Below the pieces are notes generated by a model. That model made no database searches and had not been told where the DNA came from. It saw only the letters and a program-made list of their open reading frames with translations. A DNA stretch of 64,000 nt, taken from assembly GCA_965208185.1 (NCBI GenBank), contig OZ242321.1, forward strand, positions 868,001-932,000. Reading direction: 5' to 3'. This document shows, one piece after another, positions 16,062-23,995 of the stretch; positions within the stretch are counted from its first letter, which is position 1; every line of letters begins with the position of its first letter. Both the position numbers and the translations under genes were made by a program. This stretch comes from UBA2991 sp009841435 (lineage in GTDB: Bacteria; Chloroflexota; Dehalococcoidia; Tepidiformales; Tepidiformaceae).

Positions 16062-16919
16062 TTGGTCACGCCCGTCACGATGAAACAGCTCCTCGAAGCC
16101 GGTGTGCACTTCGGCCACCAGACACGTCGCTGGAACCCGAAGATGCAGCACTTCATCTTCACCGAGCGCAACGGCATCCACATCATCGACCTGCAGCAGA
16201 CGGTTACGCGGCTGGACGAAGCGATCGACTTCGTGCGCGAGGTCGTCGCCGGGGGCAACGACGTGCTCATCATCGGCACGAAGAAGCAGGCCCGCGAAAC
16301 GGTCGAGCAGGAGGCGCAGCGCGCCGGCCTGCCCTACGTGAACAACCGTTGGTTGGGCGGCACGCTCACCAACTTCCGGACCATCCAGGCGCGCATCCGC
16401 CACATGCGTGACCTCGAGGATCGCACCGAGCGTGGCGAGTTCGCGCGGCGCGCCAAGAAAGAGCAGCTCGATATCGCCAACGAGATCGAGCGGCTGAACC
16501 GCTACTTCGGCGGCATCAAGTACCTTGACCGGCTTCCCGGAGCCGTCTTCGTCATCGACACGATGAAGGAGGCGATCGCGGTGGCCGAGTGTGACCGGCT
16601 GGGAATCCCGATCGTGTCGCTGGTCGACACGAACTGCGACCCGGACCCCATCGCCTACCCGATCCCGAGCAACGACGACGCCATCCGCGCGATCAAGCTC
16701 ATCCTCGGCAAGATTGCCGACGGCGCGATCGAGGGCCGCGCGGCCCGCGAAGCGGGGGTCGGCGCGGAGGCGTACAGCGAGGAGATGGCACAGCTCGCAG
16801 CCGAGCAGGAAACCGCGGCAGCCGAAGCCGAGGGCGAGACCCCGGTTGAAGCGCCAGCAGCAGAAGAACCGGTCGCCGCAGCGGCCGCACCGGCATCAGA
16901 GGAGCAGACCACTGGCTAG
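16062..16919 (+). CDS. rpsB: 30S ribosomal protein S2
   Basis: Small-subunit protein S2, 285 aa. The start is TTG 16062, six residues before the conserved MKQLLEAGVHFGHQTRRWNP, behind AAGGGGCGG; upstream in-frame codons do not match S2. Conserved blocks include NGIHIIDLQQT, NNRWLGGTLTNF and SLVDTNCDPD. The C-terminus (~235-285) is an extended Ala/Glu-rich acidic tail beyond the usual S2 core. It is first gene of the classical S2-EF-Ts-UMP kinase-RRF string. Confidence 0.96.
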   Translation: MVTPVTMKQLLEAGVHFGHQTRRWNPKMQHFIFTERNGIHIIDLQQTVTRLDEAIDFVREVVAGGNDVLIIGTKKQARETVEQEAQRAGLPYVNNRWLGGTLTNFRTIQARIRHMRDLEDRTERGEFARRAKKEQLDIANEIERLNRYFGGIKYLDRLPGAVFVIDTMKEAIAVAECDRLGIPIVSLVDTNCDPDPIAYPIPSNDDAIRAIKLILGKIADGAIEGRAAREAGVGAEAYSEEMAQLAAEQETAAAEAEGETPVEAPAAEEPVAAAAAPASEEQTTG

Positions 16920-17418
16920 CATCTCAACGGCAATGGTGAAGGAGCTGCGCGACGCGAGCGGCTCAGGGGTCATGGACGCGAAACGCGCCCTGGAAGAGGC
17001 CGAAGGCGACATGACACAGGCGGCCGCCATCCTGCGCGAGCGGGGACTGGCCGCGGCGGCGAAGCGCGCCGAGCGCGAGACCGGCCAGGGGGTCGTCGAT
17101 ACCTACATCCACGCGGGCGGCCGCATCGGCGCGCTCGTGGAGGTCAACTGCGAGACTGATTTCGTGGCGAACACGGACGAGTTCCGTTCGCTCGTACACG
17201 AGATCGCGATGCAGGTCGCGGCGATGAATCCCGCCGTGGTTTCCACCGACGACCGCGAGCCGGGTCTTGAAGGCGCCGACGACGAGGTCGCGCTGTTGAG
17301 CCAGCCATGGGTCAAGGACGCCTCGAAGACGATCTCGGACCTGGTCCAGGACTCGATGGCAAAGACGGGGGAGAACATCCGCGTGCGGCGCTTCGCACGC
17401 TTCGAACTCGGATCGTAA
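16912..17418 (+). CDS. tsf: Elongation factor Ts
   Basis: EF-Ts, the nucleotide exchange factor for EF-Tu, in a short form of about 168 aa. It has the UBA-like start MVKELRDASGSGVMDAKRAL, then YIHAGGRIGALVEVNCETDFVA-type core features and a single shortened core domain. Two starts are possible. CTG 16912 gives the usual six residues before MVKELR, overlaps the rpsB stop and has AGAGGAG 7 nt upstream; ATG 16933 has no ribosome site. I prefer the CTG. Confidence 0.93.
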   Translation: MASISTAMVKELRDASGSGVMDAKRALEEAEGDMTQAAAILRERGLAAAAKRAERETGQGVVDTYIHAGGRIGALVEVNCETDFVANTDEFRSLVHEIAMQVAAMNPAVVSTDDREPGLEGADDEVALLSQPWVKDASKTISDLVQDSMAKTGENIRVRRFARFELGS

Positions 17419-17430
17419 GAGGGGGGAGCC

Positions 17431-18177
17431 GTGACCGACGCGTACCGGCGCGCGCTCGTAAAGCTCAGCGGTGAGGCCCTGATGGGCGACCGCGAGTTCG
17501 GCATCGATCCCGACACGATCACCAATCTCGCCGAACAGATCGCGCGCGCCTCGGCCGGTGGGGTCGAAATCGCGATCGTCGTGGGCGGCGGCAACTTCTG
17601 GCGGGGCCAGGCGGCGGCGGAAACCGGGATGGACCGGGCCACCGCCGACTACGCGGGGATGCTCAGCACGATGATGAACGCGCTCGCGCTGCAGGACGCC
17701 CTGGAACACGCCGGCGCGGAGGTTCGCACGCAGACGGCGCTGACGATGGCGCAGATCGCGGAGCCCTACATCCGGCGCCGGGCGATCCGGCACCTGGAGA
17801 AGGGACGCGTGGTCGTGTTCGCGTCGGGGACGGGCAACCCGTTCATGACCACCGACACGGCAGCGGCCCTGCGCGCCATCGAGGTCGACTGCGAGACGCT
17901 GCTGATGGCGAAGAACGGCGTGGACGGCGTGTACGACGCCGACCCGGCGACCTCGCCGGACGCGACGCGGTTCGAGCGCCTGAGCCACCTCGAGGCGATC
18001 CAGCGGCGCCTGCAGGTGATGGACAGCACCGCCCTGAGCCTCTGCATGGAGCACGAGCTCCCCATCGTCGTCTTCGACGTGCGGGCGAAAGACAGCATCT
18101 ACCGGGCGCTCAACGGGGAGCGCATCGGCACGACCGTGAGCGCTGGAGCGCTCACCGAGCCCGCCCATCCGGGGTAG
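17431..18177 (+). CDS. pyrH: Uridylate kinase
   Basis: UMP kinase of the amino-acid-kinase family, 248 aa; phosphorylates UMP to UDP in the cytosol. Key stretches are LVKLSGEALMGD at the N-terminus (phosphate-binding Lys), VVGGGNFWRG (~50-59), the TADYAGMLSTMMNALALQD region (~73-90) and FASGTGNPFMTTDTAAALRA (~130-149). Start GTG 17431, with AGAGGGGGGAG just upstream and 12 nt after tsf. Membership of the rpsB-tsf-pyrH-frr string supports the call. Confidence 0.96.
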   Translation: MTDAYRRALVKLSGEALMGDREFGIDPDTITNLAEQIARASAGGVEIAIVVGGGNFWRGQAAAETGMDRATADYAGMLSTMMNALALQDALEHAGAEVRTQTALTMAQIAEPYIRRRAIRHLEKGRVVVFASGTGNPFMTTDTAAALRAIEVDCETLLMAKNGVDGVYDADPATSPDATRFERLSHLEAIQRRLQVMDSTALSLCMEHELPIVVFDVRAKDSIYRALNGERIGTTVSAGALTEPAHPG

Positions 18178-18192
18178 ATCGAGAGCAGACGC

Positions 18193-18756
18193 ATGGCCGA
18201 CCCAGAAGAGATCATGCTCGACGCGGAGATGCGCATGGATGGCGCTGTGGAAGCGTTCCATCGAGAGCTTGCCGGTGTCCGCACGGGCCGCGCCCACCCC
18301 AGTCTCATCGAGGGGCTGCAGGTGGAGCATTACGGGCAGACGCAGCCGCTCAACCAGCTGGGCACGATCAACGCCCCCGAAGCGCGGCTGCTGGCCGTGC
18401 AGGTGTGGGACGCGGGGGCTGTGCAATCGGTCGTGAAGGCGATCCAGACCTCCGACCTGGGCCTGAACCCGAACATCGACGGGCAGCTCATCCGTCTGCC
18501 CATTCCCCAGCTCACCGAGGAGCGCCGCCGCGAGTTCGTGCGGATGGTCCATCAGAAGGCCGAGGACGCGCGCGTGGCCGTGCGCAACGTACGCCGGCAC
18601 ACGCACGACGACCTGCGCAAGGGCGAGCGCGACGGCGACATGACGCAGGACGACCTGCGCGACTACGAGAGTGACCTGCAGAAGCTCACCGACTCCCACA
18701 CCGGTCTGATCGACGAGGCAATGCAGCGCAAGGAGGAGGAGCTGCTTGAGCTATAG
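18193..18756 (+). CDS. frr: Ribosome recycling factor
   Basis: RRF, 187 aa, normal length; with EF-G it splits post-termination ribosomes. It has the N-terminal helix MRMDGAVEAFHRELAGVRTG and RAHPSLIEGLQVEHYG (~35-50), then IPQLTEERRREFVRMVHQKAEDARVAVRNVRR-type helices and a Lys/Glu-rich C-terminal helix. Start ATG 18193. Its last 11 nt overlap the TTG start of uppS, so the two are translationally coupled. Confidence 0.96.
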   Translation: MADPEEIMLDAEMRMDGAVEAFHRELAGVRTGRAHPSLIEGLQVEHYGQTQPLNQLGTINAPEARLLAVQVWDAGAVQSVVKAIQTSDLGLNPNIDGQLIRLPIPQLTEERRREFVRMVHQKAEDARVAVRNVRRHTHDDLRKGERDGDMTQDDLRDYESDLQKLTDSHTGLIDEAMQRKEEELLEL

Positions 18757-19546
18757 GCTGGCGCAGCGCGCGGGGACCGAATCCCGGACTGACCCCGGCG
18801 GCGACCGCATATCGTCGCTGACGGGTGGGCGCGTACCCGGCCACATCGCGATCATCATGGACGGCAACGGGCGCTGGGCCACGGAGCGCGGCCTGCCGCG
18901 CGCGGCCGGGCACCGGGCGGGAGCGGAGAACATCCGGCGCGTGATCGAGCGCTTCGCCGAGCACGACGTCCGCTACGTCACCCTGTTCGCCTTCTCGACG
19001 GAGAACTGGAACCGGCCGGCAAGCGAGGTGTCGGTGATCTTCCAGCTGATCGACCGCTTCCTCCAGCGGGAGCTGCAAAACATGCAGCGCGATAACGTGC
19101 GCATCCGCCACTTCGGCCACCTGGAGCAGCTCCCGGCGGCGCTGGCCGTGCGAGTGGAGGAGGCCGTGGCGGTCACCCACGGGAACGACGGGCTGATGCT
19201 GAACATCTGCCTGAGCTACGGCAGCCGGGACGAGATCGTGACCGCCATCCAACGGATCGCCGAAGAGGGCGTCCCCGCCGACGAGATCGACGAGGCGACA
19301 GTGTCATCGCACCTGCTCACCGGCGGCCTCCCGGACCCCGACCTCGTCATTCGAACGGCAGGCGAGCAGCGCATCTCGAACTTCCTGCTCTGGCAGAGCG
19401 CCTATGCGGAGCTTTACTTCACATCCGCCTACTGGCCGGACTTCGGGCGGGAGGACGTGGACCTGGCGCTCGCCGAGTACGGCCGCCGCAAGCGGAAGTT
19501 CGGCAAGTTGCTGCCGGAAGACCTCGACGCGTTCGAGGACGCCTAG
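18746..19546 (+). CDS. uppS: Isoprenyl transferase (undecaprenyl diphosphate synthase)
   Basis: Cis-prenyltransferase, 266 aa, making the lipid carrier for peptidoglycan. The catalytic Asp lies in IAIIMDGNGRWA (~33-44). Further marks are AGAENIRRVIE, FSTENWNRP, SYGSRDEI and RTAGEQRISNFLLWQSAYAE. Start TTG 18746 inside the end of frr, with GGAGGAG before it. The first ~28 residues are unusually polar and probably disordered. It overlaps cdsA by 1 nt. Confidence 0.95.
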   Translation: MSYRLAQRAGTESRTDPGGDRISSLTGGRVPGHIAIIMDGNGRWATERGLPRAAGHRAGAENIRRVIERFAEHDVRYVTLFAFSTENWNRPASEVSVIFQLIDRFLQRELQNMQRDNVRIRHFGHLEQLPAALAVRVEEAVAVTHGNDGLMLNICLSYGSRDEIVTAIQRIAEEGVPADEIDEATVSSHLLTGGLPDPDLVIRTAGEQRISNFLLWQSAYAELYFTSAYWPDFGREDVDLALAEYGRRKRKFGKLLPEDLDAFEDA

Positions 19547-20355
19547 TGCGAATCCCCCGCAATCTCGCCCTTCGCCTGGCGACGGCGGCCGTGGGCGTGC
19601 CCCTGCTGCTGCTGGTCATCTGGGCCGGCGGCTGGCCATTCGCCATCGTGGCGGGGCTGATCACGCTGGGCGGCACGATCGAGTTCGCGCACGCGTGGCT
19701 CATGCCGACTCGGCCCTACCGGGAGGTGGCGCGGCTCGGCCCTTTCCTGCTGGGGCCAGCGATCGTGGTGGCCGGCGTGCACGCGGACGAACGCTTCCTC
19801 ATCGCAGGAGCGCTGCTCGCCGCCCTCTTCCTGGGTGCAGGGTACAGCCGCACGAACGCCTTCGGCCCGCGGAAACCGCTGCGCGTGATGGGCTGGGCGA
19901 TCATCTACCCGGGCATCATCTTCTCGACGATCGTGCTGGCGCGGGATCTCGACCAGGGCCGCGACTGGGTGCTGCTGACGGTGCTGACGACATTCACGAT
20001 CGACACGGGCGCCTACTTCACCGGATCCCTGCTCGGGCGTCACAAGCTGTGGCCTGCCATCAGCCCGCGGAAGACGTGGGAAGGCGCCGTCGGAGGAGTG
20101 TGCGGGGGAGTCCTGGCCGTCGGGGTGCTCTCGCCATGGATGGACCTTGGACTGGGCGCGGGCGCCATCGTGGGGCTGGGGGTGGGGCTGGGCGTGGCGG
20201 CGCAGGCAGGCGACCTGCTGGAGAGCTGGATGAAGCGCAAGGCCGATATCAAAGACTCCTCGGGCTTGCTGCCGGGACACGGGGGCCTGCTCGACCGGCT
20301 CGACTCGATCGTGTTCGTGGCGCCGGTGGTTTACCTCGTGGCGAACTTCACCTGA
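19546..20355 (+). CDS. cdsA: Phosphatidate cytidylyltransferase
   Basis: CDP-diacylglycerol synthase, 269 aa, multi-pass membrane enzyme of phospholipid synthesis. About eight hydrophobic segments. The CdsA signature is visible from SPRKTWEGAVGG (~173) to the metal-binding end GDLLESWMKRKADIKDSS and PGHGGLLDRLDS (~225-255). The GTG start shares its G with the uppS stop codon, indicating tight coupling. The dxr and rseP genes that often follow cdsA are missing here. Confidence 0.95.
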   Translation: MRIPRNLALRLATAAVGVPLLLLVIWAGGWPFAIVAGLITLGGTIEFAHAWLMPTRPYREVARLGPFLLGPAIVVAGVHADERFLIAGALLAALFLGAGYSRTNAFGPRKPLRVMGWAIIYPGIIFSTIVLARDLDQGRDWVLLTVLTTFTIDTGAYFTGSLLGRHKLWPAISPRKTWEGAVGGVCGGVLAVGVLSPWMDLGLGAGAIVGLGVGLGVAAQAGDLLESWMKRKADIKDSSGLLPGHGGLLDRLDSIVFVAPVVYLVANFT

Positions 20356-20392
20356 CCGAAACGCGCCAGCCTGCCCGTTCCGGGCGCTCGCC

Positions 20393-20398
20393 TAAGAT
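20393..20398 (+). promoter_or_regulatory. -10 box, leaderless promoter of the hydrolase gene
   Basis: TAAGAT, 7 nt before ATG 20406. Confidence 0.6.
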
Positions 20399-20405
20399 AG
20401 GACCA

Positions 20406-21281
20406 ATGGCTCCCGAAACGCCGTTCGAGCCCCAGCACCGCCAGGTCGTGGCGAACGGCCTACGCATGCATTATGTGGAGGGCGGCGAGGGTGAGCCGGT
20501 CGTGTTCCTGCACGGCTTCCCGGAGTGCTGGTACTCGTGGCGGAACCAGCTGCCGGCGCTGGCGCCGAACTACCACGTAGTCGCCCCCGACCTGCGGGGT
20601 TACCACGAGACGGAGGCGCGACCTCCCTACGACACGGAGACGCTCCAACAGGACGTGCTCGGACTCATCGAGGCGCTGGGCGAGAGCAGCGCCCACATCG
20701 TGGGGCACGACTGGGGTGGGGCAATCGCCTGGCAGCTGGCCATGAATCACCCGGAGGCCGTCCGCTCGCTCGCGATCCTGAACATCCCGCACCCGGCGCT
20801 CTTCCGCGAGGGTCTGCGGAGCATCACGCAGCTGCGGCGGAGCTGGTACATCGCCTTCTTCCAGCTGCCCTGGCTGCCCGAGCAGATGCTGTCCTTCGAT
20901 GGCTACCGGCGACTGGCACGCTCGGTTTGCCGGGGGATTCCGTCCGGGGAAGAGCGCCGCACAGACCTGGCCTTCTACCGGAAGAGCTGGCGAGAGCACG
21001 GGCTCACCGGCGGGATCAACTGGTACCGCGCCCTCCTTCGCAATCCGCAGCCTCTCCCCGATCCCGTGCCCATCATCGGGGCGCCGACAACGATGATCTG
21101 GGGCGAGGAGGACGACGCCCTCGGCAAGGAGCTGACGGTCGGGACGGAGCGGTTCGTGCACGACCTCGACCTGCACTACCTCCCCGGAGCCGGGCACTTC
21201 GTGCAGCAGGAGGCGCCAGAGCGGGTCACCGAGCTGTTGCTGGCGCATCTGGAGCGGGCGGGGAGCCGGGCGAATGGCTGA
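20406..21281 (+). CDS. Alpha/beta hydrolase, epoxide hydrolase/dehalogenase type
   Basis: 291 aa alpha/beta hydrolase. The oxyanion motif HGFPECWYSW (~38-47), the nucleophile Asp in IVGHDWGGAIAW (~102), a helical cap (~140-210), an acid in WGEEDDAL (~243) and the base His in GAGHFVQQE (~268) fit soluble epoxide hydrolases; an Asp nucleophile excludes ordinary serine esterases. Haloalkane dehalogenases share the triad. ATG 20406 is leaderless by its promoter. The 8-nt overlap with the next gene indicates an operon. Confidence 0.88.
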   Translation: MAPETPFEPQHRQVVANGLRMHYVEGGEGEPVVFLHGFPECWYSWRNQLPALAPNYHVVAPDLRGYHETEARPPYDTETLQQDVLGLIEALGESSAHIVGHDWGGAIAWQLAMNHPEAVRSLAILNIPHPALFREGLRSITQLRRSWYIAFFQLPWLPEQMLSFDGYRRLARSVCRGIPSGEERRTDLAFYRKSWREHGLTGGINWYRALLRNPQPLPDPVPIIGAPTTMIWGEEDDALGKELTVGTERFVHDLDLHYLPGAGHFVQQEAPERVTELLLAHLERAGSRANG

Positions 21282-22068
21282 GCAAGGCCCCGCGCGTACC
21301 CTGCGCAAACCAACCATCACGGATTTCGTCGCCGAAGGGGAGGAGACGCCGATCCTGCTGCGGCCGCGCGTGCTGGCAGGAATCGCAGTGGTGTTCCTGG
21401 CGCTGGTAGCGGCCTACTTCATCCTGGCCGACGTCTTCGACATCTCGCTGCAGTTCGACCCCGAGCCGCTGCAGGACTGGGTCGAGCAATGGGGCGTCTG
21501 GGGCCCGATCGCGTTCATGGCCGTGATGGCCTTCTCGGTGCTGTTCGCGCCCGTCCCGAACGCGCCCATCTTCATCGCGGCGGGCCTTGTCTGGGGGCCG
21601 GTGTTGGGGACGGTCTACTCGATGATCGGGATGATGTGGGGTTCGGCCATGGCGTTCTGGGTGGCGCGCTGGCTGGGCCGGCGCCACCTGCCGAAGCTGG
21701 TGGGAAGCAAGGCCGCCGCCAACATGGACTCCCTCTCCGTCCGCATGGGGGGCAGGCTCATTTTCTGGGCGCGCATGCTGCCTGTCGTGAACTTCGACTG
21801 GATCAGCTTCCTCGCGGGGCTGACGGCCATGCGTTTCTGGCGGTTCTTCTTCTTCAGCTTCCTGGGCATGCTCACGCCGACGACCGTGGGCGTGGTCGCG
21901 GGCGACAGCCTCGGACGCGATCTGCGCATCACGCTGGTCATCGTGGCGGTCTGGGTAGCGGCCATCATCCTGAGCGGGCTCTACCTCTGGTGGCGACGGC
22001 GGCAGGCGCGAACACAGGCGCCGCCCCCACCCACGAAGCCGTTGGCGGAGGGGCAGTCCGGGCCGTAG
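21274..22068 (+). CDS. TVP38/TMEM64 (VTT/DedA-like) membrane protein
   Basis: 264 aa with about six membrane segments. The VTT-domain core is FAPVPNAPIFIAAGLVWGP (~90-108), followed by GSAMAFWVARWLGRR and RMLPVVNFDWISFLAGLT. Family members act as lipid scramblases or in membrane homeostasis; the exact role here is unknown. A basic, Pro-rich cytosolic tail ends the protein. ATG 21274 lies inside the end of the hydrolase gene. Convergent with the SDR gene, 9 nt away. Confidence 0.87.
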   Translation: MAEQGPARTLRKPTITDFVAEGEETPILLRPRVLAGIAVVFLALVAAYFILADVFDISLQFDPEPLQDWVEQWGVWGPIAFMAVMAFSVLFAPVPNAPIFIAAGLVWGPVLGTVYSMIGMMWGSAMAFWVARWLGRRHLPKLVGSKAAANMDSLSVRMGGRLIFWARMLPVVNFDWISFLAGLTAMRFWRFFFFSFLGMLTPTTVGVVAGDSLGRDLRITLVIVAVWVAAIILSGLYLWWRRRQARTQAPPPPTKPLAEGQSGP

Positions 22069-22077
22069 CCAGAGGGC

Positions 22078-22878
22078 CTACTGGAAGCGGTGGGGGAGCG
22101 GGTCGACGCGCGCCGGCAGCGCGATCTCGTGGTCGAGCCAGATACCGATGTTCTCGCCGGTGCGGCCGTCGGGGCCCTCCTCCAGGAGGTCGACGAGGAG
22201 GCCGGCGATCTGCTCGGGACGCATCCAGCGGTCGAGGAGCTCCTGCGGAGGCGTCATGCCGAGGGCGCCCCGGATCATCTCCGAGTCGGTTGCGTCCATG
22301 CAGAGGGCGTTCACGCGCACGCCGTGGGGCTCCAGAACGCGCGACCACGCCTGCGTGAAGCCGTTGATGCCCCACTTGGAGGCGTCATAGACGTCCATGC
22401 GGGTCCCGCCGCCGGTGTTGGAGCCGGGTGGCGGACAGATGTGGTCAGTGGCGATGTTGACGATGTTGCCGCCACCCATCTCGGCCATGTGGGGCGCGAT
22501 GGCGCGCCCGCAGAGAAACACGCCCTTGAGGTTCGTCGCGACGAGGGCATCGAAGTCGTCGACGGCCTTCTCCCAGGGGTCGAGGGGAGAGGTGGCGCGC
22601 CAGATGCCGGCGTTGCTGACCATGGTGTGGATGCGCCCGAAGCGCTCGATGGCGGCATCGACGAAGGCGCGGACGGCCGCGGGATCGCTGACGTCGGCCT
22701 CCGCGGCCATGACGCTGGCTCCGCCGGCTTCGAGTTCGGCGGCGACATCGTGGACAGCGGCGTCGATGTCGCACAGGGCGAGGGAGACGCCCTTTCCCGC
22801 GAGGACGCGGGCAATGCCGTTGCCGATGCCGTGAGCAGCCCCGGTGACGATGCCGGTTGTGCCTTCGAGGTCGCTCAT
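22078..22878 (-). CDS. SDR family oxidoreductase
   Basis: Short-chain dehydrogenase/reductase, 266 aa, NAD(P)-dependent. Rossmann motif VTGAAHGIGNGIA (~12-24), Asp in ALCDID suggesting NAD preference, NAGIW (~90), and active-site YDASKWG (~164) are present. A Ser usually found ~13 residues before the Tyr is replaced by a Pro/Gly-rich insertion (CPPPGSNTGGG), so the catalytic Ser is uncertain. The start ATG overlaps the stop of the upstream selenoprotein gene by 4 nt, so the two are probably co-translated. Confidence 0.88.
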   Translation of the reverse strand: MSDLEGTTGIVTGAAHGIGNGIARVLAGKGVSLALCDIDAAVHDVAAELEAGGASVMAAEADVSDPAAVRAFVDAAIERFGRIHTMVSNAGIWRATSPLDPWEKAVDDFDALVATNLKGVFLCGRAIAPHMAEMGGGNIVNIATDHICPPPGSNTGGGTRMDVYDASKWGINGFTQAWSRVLEPHGVRVNALCMDATDSEMIRGALGMTPPQELLDRWMRPEQIAGLLVDLLEEGPDGRTGENIGIWLDHEIALPARVDPLPHRFQ

Positions 22879-23921
22879 GAGGCGCTCACCGGCTCAATGG
22901 GGCGATAGAAGGCGTTCCCGGCCTCGGTCCATTCGTTCACGATTTTCATGAAGTCCTCACCCATGGGGTCGAGGCCGCGGATGAGCATGGTGCCGCGACG
23001 GATGGTGAAGTCGTGGGGCGCGAGCTCGCCGGCACGCACATAGTGGGGCTCGGCGTCCTCGGCGTGGCCCCGCTGCGAGAGCCACCAGGCGAGGGTGAAC
23101 TCGGCGCGGGCTTCCTGCTCGGCAGCCGTGGGGAGGGCCTGCACGGCTCGCGTCTCCTCAGGGGTCATGGCGGGGCCCTCCCCCCGCACCCAGGCGCGCA
23201 GCCGCTCAAGGTGCAGTTCGGAGTCGATGCCGGTCATCTCCTTGAAATCGTTGGACCCGAAGGCGACGTCGTTGGGACGCGCGATGCGGCCTTCCTCGTC
23301 GATCCAGAGGATGGTGGGCACGTTGATCATGCCGTAGAGGTCCGGGACCAGGTGCTCGGTATCGATGAGGCTGGGGTGCTCGGCACTGGCGGCTTCGATC
23401 CAGGGACGGGCATCATCGGGCGAGCGCTCAATGGCGATCGTGATGACGGTGAAGCCCTCGTCCTTGAGCTCCTCGTAGACCTTCTGCCAGACCGGCAGGT
23501 CGTAGCGGCAGCCTCACCAGGAAGCGTAGGCGACGAGCAAGACCTTCTTGCCGCGCTGGTCGCTCAGGGAGTGCAGGTTGCCGTCGAGGTCAGGGAGGGT
23601 GAAGTCGGGCGCCTGTAGCGAGGTGAGGGTCTCCCCGCGGTCATGGTGGGAGGCCCCCAGCGCGGCGACAGCATGCTTCTCGTCGGTCACAAGGGGGCGC
23701 TGGAGGGCATCGGCGAACACGCCGAGGTCGAGACCCTCTTCGCGGACGAGGGAGGATTGGTCGACGGGGACGCACACGACCCCGCGGCAGAGCCCTTCGG
23801 GCTGCAGCTCCCAGCCGAGTGTGGCCTCAAGGGCGTCGGCGGGGATGGTGGGGCGGGCAGGGTCGGCGACGGTGATCTCGTCGGTGCGGCCGTCGTGCAG
23901 CAGGGTCAGAGTGGCAGACAT
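22875..23921 (-). CDS. Redoxin/TlpA-like selenoprotein (copy B), Sec at TGA 23514-23516
   Basis: 348 aa if the in-frame TGA at codon 136 is read as selenocysteine; a stop there would leave 135 aa. N-terminal domain (~1-100) with CRGVVC (Cys45, Cys50). Redoxin domain (~105-240): APDFTLPDLDGNL, KKVLLVAYASW-Sec-GCRYDLP, and the cis-Pro loop INVPTILWID. C-terminal TPR-like region (~250-348). The frame after the TGA is open and conserved with the paralog at 23996. A 15-nt hairpin with a GGTCT loop at 23484-23498 matches a bacterial SECIS. Start ATG 23921 with GGGAG 9 nt upstream. The redox motif would be Sec-Gly-Cys; the likely job is thiol or peroxide reduction in the cytosol, as no signal peptide is seen. 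Confidence 0.85.
23484..23498 (-). promoter_or_regulatory. SECIS-like hairpin of selenoprotein copy B
   Basis: Minus strand CTGCC-GGTCT-GGCAG: a 5-bp stem with a GGUCU loop, beginning 15 nt after the TGA. The E. coli fdhF SECIS loop bound by SelB also carries GGUCU at a similar distance. It overlaps the codons for Leu-Pro-Val-Trp-Gln. Confidence 0.75.
23514..23516 (-). other. Selenocysteine codon (recoded TGA), copy B
   Basis: TGA in frame between TGG (Trp) and GGC-TGC (Gly-Cys), at codon 136. The paralog carries TGA at the equivalent codon 135. Confidence 0.82.
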
Positions 23922-23955
23922 GGAAGAGCGCTCCCGGGAATGGCAGGTGGAGCGG

Positions 23956-23961
23956 ATTCTA
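23956..23961 (-). promoter_or_regulatory. -10 box of selenoprotein copy B
   Basis: TAGAAT within CGCCCCGTAGAATCCG, about 34 nt before ATG 23921. The same 16 nt recur before copy A, so each gene has its own copy of one promoter. Confidence 0.6.
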
Positions 23962-23995
23962 CGGGGCGAGTGAAGGGGGCGCGTGTGCCCAGGGG

